Positions 1 to 5,975 of a DNA stretch of 6,095 nt are shown here, piece by piece (position 1 is the stretch's first letter; each line of letters begins with the position of its first letter). Source of the DNA: an uncultured Pseudomonadota bacterium (GTDB lineage Bacteria > Pseudomonadota > Gammaproteobacteria > Burkholderiales > Casimicrobiaceae). The notes under the pieces are model-generated. The model saw only the letters and a program-made list of their open reading frames with translations, did no database searches and was not told the DNA's origin. The DNA lies in the NCBI GenBank assembly GCA_937958295.1, contig CALFEY010000120.1, positions 1 to 6,095 of the forward strand, in the 5' to 3' direction. The translations under genes were made by a program, and so were the position numbers.

Positions 1-68
1 CACCACCGGCGCCACGGCACCACTACCGTCACGGGACCCGAGGTACGGTGGCACCCGACAGGACGGTG
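1..68. other. short non-coding edge, downstream of phoX
   Basis: Follows the phoX stop codon. I looked for a terminator on the minus strand and found only weak, imperfect repeats (for example 5-bp ACCGT/ACGGT arms) with no T-run, and no frame with convincing codon use. Nothing else is supported. Confidence 0.4.
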
Positions 69-2258
69 CTACGCCAACGTCCCCCCCACTTCCCCGCCGT
101 CATTCTTCGTGATCACGATCGTCGCGGAACGCGGGCGCGCCGCGCCGCCGTCTGGCCAGTGGCTGATGAAGCTGCCCGAAGCGAACGCCGCGGCGGGCGT
201 CGTCTCGCCCGGGTGCTGGATGTTGACGAACAGCGCCTTGCGATCAGGCGTCTCCGCGATACCGGTGATCTCGCAATCCTTCGGCCCCACGAGGAAGCGG
301 CGCAGGCGATCCTCGCCCAGCGACGCACCCACGTAGGTTTGCACCGTCTTGCTCGCGCCGGCATCGGTATTCACGATCGCCCTCTTGCCGCCGTCGCCCA
401 CGCTGCCGGGAACGGCCGCGAGCATCATGCAGTTGGTCACATCGGTGTAGGCGCCGTCGTCGGTCTGGATCCACAGCAGGCCGTTGCTCGAAAACCAGCA
501 TCCGTCGGGGCTGCTGAAGTCGTTGGCCGCGGTAAGCCCCGAGGCATTCACGTTGGCCGCATCCGCGGTGGCACGCGCGCCGAAGAGGAAGATGTCCCAC
601 GTAAAGCCGGTGGACGACGCATCCGCACCGTTCTCTGCAAAACGAATGATGTGTCCGTTGGGATTGCCGCGCTGCGCCGTGCCCGTGGTGGTGGGATCGT
701 TGTAGAAGCGCGGATTGGCGGGATCGGTCTGCGCGACGCTGCGCGAGGCGGCGTTCGTATTGGTCAGCGTCACATAGATCTCGGCAGTGCGCGGATGCAC
801 GGCGCTCCACTCCGGCCGATCCATCTTGGTCGCGCCGGCGACATCCGCTGCCAGGCGGGCATTGATGAGCACGTCGGCCTGGTCGGCGAAGGGATAGGGC
901 GTGCTGGTACCCGAGATGCCGTTGCTGCCCAGGGCGAGCTGCAACCACTGCCCGGTGCCGTCGGCGTTGAACTTCGCCACGTAGAGCTTGCCGGCGTCGA
1001 GGTACTTGTCGCCCGCGGCGATGCCGCGCGCGGCATCGGCCGGGTCCCAGTTGGCGTTGGAGACGTACTTGTAGATGTACTCGTTGCGCGAGTCGTCGCC
1101 CATGTACCACACGAGCGGCTTGCCCGCGACCACCGGGCCGAGCCACGCGCCTTCGTGCGCGAAGCGGCCGAGCGCGGTGCGCTTGCGCGGCGTCGAGTTG
1201 GGTGCGAAGGGGTCGATCTCCACGACCCAGCCGTAGGTATTGGGCACGTTGCGGAAGTCGTCGCTGCCGTCGGCGGTGGCGCCCGTCTTCTCGGCATTCC
1301 AGCGCAAGAAGGTGGTGTCGGCGGGATCGGCGGCCTTGGCCGTGGCCCACAGCTCGCGACCGGTGCCGGCCACTGCGTAGCGGCTAAAGGAGGTGAGCTC
1401 CTTCGCGGTGCGCTTGGGATTGTCGGTGGCCGCGATGCGCCGGAAGTAGCCCGCCCAGTTTTCCTCGCAGGTGAGATACGTGCCCCACGGCGTGTAGCCA
1501 TTGGCGCAGTTGTTCACGGTGCCGCGGGTGCGCAGGCCGTCCGTGGAGTACTGCGTGATCATCGCAGCGCTGCCGGCGGCCGGACCCGACAGGATCATGT
1601 CAGTCATCGTGGTGACGCGCCGGTTGTACGGCGAATTGCGCACGTAGGTGACCGCATTGCCGCTCTTGGCCACCTCGATGATCGACACGCCGTGGACATT
1701 GAGCTCCTTGATCACCTCGTCGTTCACGGTACGGGCGTTGTCGACAATCGTGGGACCCTTCGCGTGCAGGAAGAGCGGCGTGATGGCCTCGTGGTTTTGC
1801 ACGAGGAGGCCGCGATCGCTCGCCATCGGGGCGTACCCGCCGGCGCCGAGGCCGAAATAGTGCATGCCGTCGTTGTGGTCGCCGCAGCGACGGTCGAACG
1901 TCGCCGCGTCGTCGGTACCGTCGTTGCGATAGTCCACCACGCCGGCCGCGAGCGGGTCGCCCAGCCGGAAGAGCACGCTGGCGGCATAGCCCGCGGGGAC
2001 GACGACCGTATCGGCGAGCGACTTCGCCACCGGGGTGAAGTTCAGCGTGAGCTTGCGCTCGACGATCGGAGTGGGCGTGGAGCTGTCATCGCCACAGGCG
2101 ATGAGGCTCGTGCCAAGGAACGTACCGGCGACGGCCCCTGCGGATCCGCGCAGGAGCGCGCGGCGCGACAGCCGCCCGCGCAGCACGGTGTCGAAAGTGG
2201 TGTTGCTCGAGGGGTTGACGTCGTCGTGCTCGTCGTATTGCGTGACATCTTTTGCCAT
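69..2258 (-). CDS. phoX: PhoX-family (DUF839) Tat-exported alkaline phosphatase, probable lipoprotein
   Basis: A complete 729-residue protein of the PhoX/DUF839 family. Members are calcium- and iron-dependent phosphomonoesterases that release phosphate from organic phosphoesters outside the cytoplasm. Seen in the sequence: a long n-region, then the twin-arginine motif SRRALLRG (RR at 32-33), a short Ala/Gly-rich stretch and a lipobox-like LIAC-G (Cys55). Family-like blocks follow in order: LLVQNHE (151-157), HGVSI (189-193), NNCANGYTPWGTYLTCEEN (249-267, whose acidic and Cys residues are probable metal ligands by family analogy), GWVVEIDPF (343-351), GRFAHEGA (364-371), YMGDDSRNEYIYKY (385-398), DRPEW (480-484), NGHIIRF (534-540), SPDG (583-586) and WIQTDDG (596-602). 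The C-terminus, with PRSATIVI, is a normal family ending. The frame stays open 144 codons further upstream. ATG 2258 is preferred because an AAGG lies 9 bases before it, the Tat signal follows, and the upstream extension is low-quality Arg/Ser sequence overlapping DUF1330. The family call is firm; substrate range is not visible. Confidence 0.93.
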   Translation of the reverse strand: MAKDVTQYDEHDDVNPSSNTTFDTVLRGRLSRRALLRGSAGAVAGTFLGTSLIACGDDSSTPTPIVERKLTLNFTPVAKSLADTVVVPAGYAASVLFRLGDPLAAGVVDYRNDGTDDAATFDRRCGDHNDGMHYFGLGAGGYAPMASDRGLLVQNHEAITPLFLHAKGPTIVDNARTVNDEVIKELNVHGVSIIEVAKSGNAVTYVRNSPYNRRVTTMTDMILSGPAAGSAAMITQYSTDGLRTRGTVNNCANGYTPWGTYLTCEENWAGYFRRIAATDNPKRTAKELTSFSRYAVAGTGRELWATAKAADPADTTFLRWNAEKTGATADGSDDFRNVPNTYGWVVEIDPFAPNSTPRKRTALGRFAHEGAWLGPVVAGKPLVWYMGDDSRNEYIYKYVSNANWDPADAARGIAAGDKYLDAGKLYVAKFNADGTGQWLQLALGSNGISGTSTPYPFADQADVLINARLAADVAGATKMDRPEWSAVHPRTAEIYVTLTNTNAASRSVAQTDPANPRFYNDPTTTGTAQRGNPNGHIIRFAENGADASSTGFTWDIFLFGARATADAANVNASGLTAANDFSSPDGCWFSSNGLLWIQTDDGAYTDVTNCMMLAAVPGSVGDGGKRAIVNTDAGASKTVQTYVGASLGEDRLRRFLVGPKDCEITGIAETPDRKALFVNIQHPGETTPAAAFASGSFISHWPDGGAARPRSATIVITKNDGGEVGGTLA

Positions 2259-2267
2259 GGTGGGCCG

Positions 2268-2273
2268 CCTTGG
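2268..2273 (-). promoter_or_regulatory. ribosome binding site of phoX
   Basis: The minus strand reads CCAAGG here. The AAGG core is 9 bases from ATG 2258. This supports that start over the much longer open frame that continues upstream. Confidence 0.6.
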
Positions 2274-2296
2274 TCGTTGCGCCTGGGAAGGGCGCC

Positions 2297-2330
2297 ACAC
2301 TACGGGCGGGCCTTTACAGCGAGGTGACAT
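2297..2330 (-). promoter_or_regulatory. candidate PhoB-activated promoter (Pho box plus -10) for phoX
   Basis: On the minus strand, bases 2330-2313 read ATGTCAC-CTCG-CTGTAAA. These are two 7-base half-sites separated by exactly 4 bases, the architecture of a Pho box (enterobacterial consensus CTGTCAT, 4-base spacer, CTGT(A/C)A(C/T)). The first half matches 5 of 7 positions and the second 6 of 7. After a further 10 bases comes TAGTGT (2302-2297), a poor -10 match that keeps the key T, A and final T and sits at the distance expected when PhoB replaces a -35 element. The predicted start gives a short leader carrying the phoX ribosome site. Motif and spacing are seen; regulation by PhoB is inferred from them and from the phosphatase downstream. 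A chance match cannot be excluded. Confidence 0.5.
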
Positions 2331-2337
2331 CGCGATT

Positions 2338-2365
2338 GCAGCGCCGCGTCGCCGCGCGGCGCTGC
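2338..2365 (-). terminator. perfect 11-bp inverted repeat after the DUF1330 gene; terminator-like hairpin
   Basis: The arms GCAGCGCCGCG (2338-2348) and CGCGGCGCTGC (2355-2365) are exact reverse complements around a 6-base loop. The hairpin starts 14 bases past the DUF1330 stop and ends 7 bases before the candidate Pho box. This is where a terminator separating DUF1330 from phoX would sit. On the minus strand it is followed by AATCGCG rather than a run of T, so it is not a canonical intrinsic terminator. It could instead aid Rho-dependent termination, protect the 3' end, or be a protein-binding dyad. Confidence 0.5.
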
Positions 2366-2379
2366 GTGGCACCGGGCAG

Positions 2380-2670
2380 CTACGCGCCTTCCAGAATGCG
2401 GATCTCGCGCGACACGCCGTCGCCCAGGGCCGCGAGCGCTTCCTGATAGGCGGGCGAGTCGTGCGCCGCGATGGCCAGCTCGACGCTGTCGAACTCGAGC
2501 AGCACCGTGCGTTGCTGGATGCCTTCCTCGTAGGTCTTGGCGGGCAATCCCCGGGCGAGGAAGCGTCCGCCGGCGCCGGTGAGCGCCGGCCCGGCGAGCT
2601 TCGCGTACGCCGCGAGCTTGTCGTTGTCGTGGACCGCCTTGTACACACTGACCCAATACGCTTTCGGCAT
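2380..2670 (-). CDS. DUF1330 family protein
   Basis: A complete 96-residue protein that looks like a DUF1330 member. These are small, single-domain cytoplasmic proteins of about 95 residues with a ferredoxin-like (dimeric alpha/beta-barrel) fold and no agreed biochemical role. Seen: the opening PKAYWVSVYKAVHDNDKLAAY, a central GGRFLARG (34-41), a strand TVLLEFDS (55-62), then the typical DSPAYQEAL (71-79) and a final strand REIRILEGA. No signal peptide or membrane segment is visible. The frame is open for 19 more codons upstream, but ATG 2670 is chosen because GGAAAGGA ends 6 bases before it and homologous N-termini begin here. It is divergent from the Uup gene and lies 121 bases upstream of phoX on the same strand. 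The hairpin between them suggests separate transcripts. Nothing in the sequence assigns a substrate. Confidence 0.88.
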   Translation of the reverse strand: MPKAYWVSVYKAVHDNDKLAAYAKLAGPALTGAGGRFLARGLPAKTYEEGIQQRTVLLEFDSVELAIAAHDSPAYQEALAALGDGVSREIRILEGA

Positions 2671-2676
2671 GCTGCA

Positions 2677-2684
2677 TCCTTTCC
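2677..2684 (-). promoter_or_regulatory. ribosome binding site of the DUF1330 gene
   Basis: The minus strand reads GGAAAGGA, a strong Shine-Dalgarno match ending 6 bases before ATG 2670. It decides this start against the alternative ATG at 2727, which would add 19 residues. Confidence 0.7.
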
Positions 2685-2732
2685 GGTCATCGAGGGAATG
2701 AAGCGCCGCCCGACGGACGACGCGCAAGAGCG

Positions 2733-2760
2733 ATTATCCTACGGCCATGCCTCTTATCAC
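2733..2760 (-). promoter_or_regulatory. candidate promoter of the DUF1330 gene
   Basis: The minus strand has GATAAT (2738-2733; 5 of 6 to TATAAT). GTGATA (2760-2755; 4 of 6 to TTGACA) lies 16 bases upstream of it, within the start of the divergent Uup gene. The predicted start near 2726 leaves a leader of about 55 bases containing the good ribosome site. The -10 is the best match to consensus I noticed in this gap, but the assignment is inference. Confidence 0.4.
2735..2740 (+). promoter_or_regulatory. candidate -10 element of uup, implying a leaderless transcript
   Basis: TATCCT (4 of 6 to TATAAT) ends 6 bases before the ATG at 2747, so a start 7 bases downstream would fall on the A of the start codon. 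No Shine-Dalgarno is present: the nearest purine run, AAGAG at 2726-2730, is 16 bases from the ATG. No good -35 is visible (CCGACG at 2710-2715 is weak). The element overlaps the opposite-strand GATAAT. Confidence 0.35.
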
Positions 2761-4552
2761 CCTCAAAGACGCCGAGCTCGCGTTCGGCCTGCATCCCCTC
2801 CTCGATCGCGCGGACCTCGCCCTGGACGGCGGCGAGCGCGTGGGCCTCATCGGCCGCAACGGCACCGGCAAATCCTCGCTGCTCGCCGTGCTGGCCGGCA
2901 CCGCCGACCTCGACGCCGGTACCATGAAGCGCCAGGACGGCCTGCGCGCGCTCCTCGTGGAGCAGGAGCCCGTGCTGCCGCCGGCCACCTCGTTGCGCGA
3001 GAGCCTGCTCGAGCGCGCGGGTCCTGCCCTCCACCACGGCGACGAGCGCGACCGCTGGCGCACGGAGGCGCGACTCGTGGAGTACCTGCATCGCTTCGGA
3101 CTCGACGAAGCGCTGTCTCCGGCCTCCGCCTCGGGCGGCCAGCGCAAGCGCGCCGCGCTCGCGCTGGCGTTTGCCCTCGACCCCGACCTGCTCCTTCTCG
3201 ACGAGCCCACCAACCATCTCGACCTCGACGGGATCGCACTGCTCGAGGAGCTCGTGCGCAAGCAACCGGCCGTGGTGGTGATCACGCACGACCGCATGTT
3301 CCTCGACACCGTGGCCACGCGCATCGTGGAGCTCGATCGTGGCCTGCTGCGCTCCTATCCGGGCAACTTCGCCGCCTACGAAGCCCGCAAGGCCAGCGAG
3401 CTCGCCGCCGAAAGCGTGGCCCAGCGCAAGTTCGACACTTTCTGGAAGCAGGAGGAAGCATGGATCCGCAAGGGCGTGGAAGCGCGCCGCACGCGCGACG
3501 AAGGCCGTGTCCGGCGCTTAGAAGCGCTGCGGCGCGAGCGCGCGGCGCGGCGCGAGCGCACGGGCAACGTCGCGTTCAACCTCGCGGCGGGCGAGCGCTC
3601 CGGCAAGCTCGTGGCCGAGCTCGCGGGCGTGACCAAGGCTTACGGCGAGAACGTGATCGTGCGCGACCTCGACCTCGTCATCATGCGCGGCGACCGCCTC
3701 GGCGTGATCGGTCCCAACGGCGCTGGCAAGACCACGCTCCTCAAGCTCATCCTGGGCGAGCTCGCGCCTGACGCCGGCAGCGTGCGCCTCGGCACGCGGC
3801 TTGAAGTGGCGTACTTCGACCAGATGCGCGCGCAGCTCGATCCGGCGCGCTCTCTCGCCGAGACGATCAGCCCCGGCAGCGAGTGGATCGACACGGCCGG
3901 CGCACGCAAGCACGTGCTGTCATACCTCGCCGAGTTCCTCTTCCCGCCGGAGCGGGCGCAGGCGCCGGTGAGCACGCTGTCGGGGGGCGAGCGCAATCGA
4001 CTGCTGCTCGCGCGCCTGTTCGCCCAGCCCACCAACCTGCTCGTGCTCGACGAGCCCACCAACGACCTCGATATCGAGTCGCTCGAGCTCCTCGAGTCCA
4101 CCTTGCAGGCCTACGGCGGCACGCTCCTGCTCGTGAGCCACGATCGCACGTTCCTCGACAACGTCGTGACCCAGACCATCGTCGCCGAAGGCAACGGCAG
4201 GTGGAAGGAGTACGTCGGCGGGTACAGCGACTGGGTCGCCCAGCGGCGAGCCCCGGCCGCGGCGTCGCGCGAGGCCGCAGTGCCCGAGCGGCGTGCCGAA
4301 CCGCCGCGCCTCGCGCGTGCCGCCGCCAAGCTGTCGTACAAGGAGCAGCGCGAGCTCCAGGCGCTGCCGGAGGAGCTCGCGGCGCTCGAGGCCGAGCAGG
4401 CGGCGCTCACCACACGCATGAGTGGCGCCGACTATCACGTGGAAAGCGGCGAGTCGATGCGGCGCGACGCGGAGCGCGCCGCGGAGGTGGAGCACCTGCT
4501 CGCCACGAAGCTCGAGCGCTGGGTCGAGCTCGAGGGCCGCGCGGGGCGTTGA
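2747..4552 (+). CDS. uup: ABC-F family ATPase, Uup type
   Basis: A complete 601-residue soluble protein with two ABC ATPase domains and no transmembrane segment: the ABC-F layout. ABC-F proteins act on the ribosomal E site. Uup in E. coli has been linked to ribosome function and to suppression of transposon precise excision. NBD1: Walker A GRNGTGKSS (36-44), signature ASGGQ (128-132, Ala for the usual Leu), Walker B LLLLDEPTNHLD (148-159, catalytic Glu153), switch ITHD (179-182). The interdomain linker is charged (about 204-285) and carries WIRKGVEARRTRDEGRV (239-255), a Uup-like hallmark. NBD2: GPNGAGKTT (322-330), LSGGE (411-415), LLVLDEPTNDLD (431-442, Glu436), VSHD (463-466). A Pro/Ala/Arg tether leads to a C-terminal coiled coil starting LSYKEQREL (529-537), which marks Uup rather than EttA. 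The protein has no cysteine. The start matches the family N-terminus but lacks a ribosome site. pcaB follows 97 bases downstream on the same strand. Confidence 0.92.
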   Translation: MPLITLKDAELAFGLHPLLDRADLALDGGERVGLIGRNGTGKSSLLAVLAGTADLDAGTMKRQDGLRALLVEQEPVLPPATSLRESLLERAGPALHHGDERDRWRTEARLVEYLHRFGLDEALSPASASGGQRKRAALALAFALDPDLLLLDEPTNHLDLDGIALLEELVRKQPAVVVITHDRMFLDTVATRIVELDRGLLRSYPGNFAAYEARKASELAAESVAQRKFDTFWKQEEAWIRKGVEARRTRDEGRVRRLEALRRERAARRERTGNVAFNLAAGERSGKLVAELAGVTKAYGENVIVRDLDLVIMRGDRLGVIGPNGAGKTTLLKLILGELAPDAGSVRLGTRLEVAYFDQMRAQLDPARSLAETISPGSEWIDTAGARKHVLSYLAEFLFPPERAQAPVSTLSGGERNRLLLARLFAQPTNLLVLDEPTNDLDIESLELLESTLQAYGGTLLLVSHDRTFLDNVVTQTIVAEGNGRWKEYVGGYSDWVAQRRAPAAASREAAVPERRAEPPRLARAAAKLSYKEQRELQALPEELAALEAEQAALTTRMSGADYHVESGESMRRDAERAAEVEHLLATKLERWVELEGRAGR

Positions 4553-4649
4553 CGGCGCCGCCGTCCCATGCGGGCGAGGCCCGCGCCGTTTGCCAGCGCC
4601 ACGCCGCTGGCGTTACCCTCAACGCCCCGTCCTTCGCTCCCCTCCCGTC
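4553..4649 (+). promoter_or_regulatory. uup-pcaB intergenic region with possible pcaB promoter and small hairpins
   Basis: TTGCCA (4590-4595; 5 of 6 to TTGACA) and TACCCT (4614-4619; keeps T, A and final T of the -10) are 18 bases apart. They would start transcription about 24 bases before the GTG of pcaB. Two short inverted repeats are also visible: GCGGGC/GCCCGC around a 3-base loop (4570-4584) and GCCAGCG/CGCTGGC around a 6-base loop (4592-4611). The second overlaps the -35 candidate. Neither is followed by a T-run, so termination of uup here is uncertain. No Shine-Dalgarno precedes GTG 4650; the 20 bases before it are almost all pyrimidine. Confidence 0.35.
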
Positions 4650-5975
4650 GTGCCCGACACGCTCTTCACTTCCTATGCGCTGCGCGACCTCTTCTGCGAC
4701 GAGGCCTTCGTGGCGCGCATGCTCGATTTCGAGGCCGCCTTAGCGCGCGCCGAAGGCGCGACCGGGGTGATCCCCACCACCGCGGCGACAGCCATCGCCC
4801 GCTGCTGCGCCGCCGCGCCGATGGACGTGGCCGCCCTGCGGCACGCGGCGCGCACCGCGGGCAACCTCGCCATCCCCTTCGTGGCCGCGCTCACGCGTGA
4901 GGTGGCGACCGCCGATCCGGCGGCCAAGGGATACGTGCATTGGGGCGCCACCAGCCAGGACGTGCAGGACACTGCCGTGGTCCTGCAACTGCGCGAGGGC
5001 CTCGCCTTGATCGCCGCCGACGTCGATCGGCTCGCCGCGGCGTTGCGCGCGCAGGCGGAGTTGCACCGGCAAACGCTCATGCCTGGCCGCACGTGGCTGC
5101 AACAGGCGCTCCCGGTCACGCTCGGGCTCAAGCTGGCGGGCATCCTCGACGCTGTCCTGCGCCACCGCGACCGCCTGGCCGCCCTGCGTCACGACGTGGC
5201 CGTGCTGCAGTTCGGCGGTGCGGCCGGCACGCTCGCCTCGCTCGGCGCGCACGGTCCCGCGGTGGCGAGCGCGCTCGCGCGCGAGCTCGATCTCGCGCCT
5301 GCCGCCATTCCCTGGCACACGCAGCGCGATCGCTTCTGCGAAGTGGCCACCGTGCTCGGCATGCTCGTGGCCACGCTGGGCAAGCTCGCCCGCGACCTTG
5401 CGCTCCTCGCCCAATCGGAAGTGGGCGAGGCGTTCGAGGCCGCGGCCGCGGGTCGCGGCGGATCGTCCACGTTGCCGCACAAGCGCAATCCAGTGAGCGC
5501 GGCAATCGCGCTGGCGGCCGCGGTGCGCGTGCCCAACCTCGTGGCCACGATGCTTGCCGCTGCGGTGCAGGAGCACGAGCGCGGCCTCGGCAACTGGCCC
5601 GCCGAATGGGAGACGCTTCCCGAGATCGTGCTGCTCGCCGGCGGCGCGCTCGAAGCGTCGATCTATGCCATCGAAGGCCTCGATGTCGACGCCGCGCGCA
5701 TGCGTGCCAACCTTGATCTCCTGCACGGCTTGCCGATGGCCGAGGCCGTGCAGATGGCCCTCGCTCCCACCCTCGGTCGCGACGTGGCGCACACGCTCGT
5801 CGGCACCGCGTCGAAGGCGGCCGTCGCGCAGGGGCGGCACCTGCGCGACGTGCTCGCCGACGATCCCGGCGTGCGGGCGGTGCTCGACGAGGCCGCGCTC
5901 GACCGCCTCTTCGATCCGGCGGGCTATCTCGGCAGCACGCGGGCGTACATCGACGCAGTCCTGCTGCGCGCCTAG
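4650..5975 (+). CDS. pcaB: 3-carboxy-cis,cis-muconate cycloisomerase
   Basis: A complete 441-residue fumarase/aspartase-superfamily protein. It most resembles PcaB, which lactonises 3-carboxy-cis,cis-muconate to 4-carboxymuconolactone in the protocatechuate branch of the beta-ketoadipate pathway. The enzyme is a cytoplasmic homotetramer with active sites shared between subunits. Seen: N-terminal MLDFEAALARAEG (24-36), HWGATSQD (97-104), GRTWLQQALPVTLG (146-159), QFGGAAGTLASLG (187-199), WHTQRDR (222-228), the mobile signature loop GGSSTLPHKRNPV (270-282) and QEHERGLGNWPAEWETLPE (307-325). The loop has Leu where the general superfamily pattern has Met. The WHTQRDR and WPAEWETLPE blocks favour PcaB over adenylosuccinate lyase. 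Start: GTG 4650. The next in-frame start, the ATG at Met24, would delete a conserved helix, and nearby upstream ATGs are out of frame. The length is close to the family norm of about 450. No other pca gene is in view. Its stop interlocks with that of the convergent gene. Confidence 0.9.
   Translation: MPDTLFTSYALRDLFCDEAFVARMLDFEAALARAEGATGVIPTTAATAIARCCAAAPMDVAALRHAARTAGNLAIPFVAALTREVATADPAAKGYVHWGATSQDVQDTAVVLQLREGLALIAADVDRLAAALRAQAELHRQTLMPGRTWLQQALPVTLGLKLAGILDAVLRHRDRLAALRHDVAVLQFGGAAGTLASLGAHGPAVASALARELDLAPAAIPWHTQRDRFCEVATVLGMLVATLGKLARDLALLAQSEVGEAFEAAAAGRGGSSTLPHKRNPVSAAIALAAAVRVPNLVATMLAAAVQEHERGLGNWPAEWETLPEIVLLAGGALEASIYAIEGLDVDAARMRANLDLLHGLPMAEAVQMALAPTLGRDVAHTLVGTASKAAVAQGRHLRDVLADDPGVRAVLDEAALDRLFDPAGYLGSTRAYIDAVLLRA

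Noticed and set aside
48..2327. A 759-codon open frame on the plus strand opposite phoX
   Set aside because: Its product is rich in Arg, Gly, His and Val with no recognisable domain, as expected for the mirror of a G/C-ending codon gene. The opposite strand has clear PhoX motifs throughout.
2259..2690. A 144-codon upstream extension of the phoX frame
   Set aside because: The added residues are Arg/Ser/Pro-rich and overlap the well-supported DUF1330 gene in another frame. The ribosome site and Tat signal fit ATG 2258.
2035..3771. A 578-codon plus-strand open frame spanning phoX, DUF1330 and the start of uup
   Set aside because: It crosses three real genes and both intergenic regions in the wrong frame or strand, with an Arg/Pro-rich product.
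2687..3913. Minus-strand open frames opposite uup (2687-3289, 3518-3913)
   Set aside because: Their products mirror ABC ATPase motifs (for example VGGLVEKEQV opposite Walker B/D-loop), a familiar spurious annotation in GC-rich genomes.
4568..4900. ATG-initiated frame at 4568 overlapping the start of pcaB
   Set aside because: It is out of frame with PcaB and gives an Arg-rich product. It is a shadow frame.
5094..5112. Gln in place of a possible catalytic His in PcaB (WLQQALP rather than WLQHA)
   Set aside because: From memory, characterised PcaB proteins such as that of Acinetobacter also carry LQQALP here, so it is probably normal family variation and not loss of an active-site residue. An alignment would settle it.
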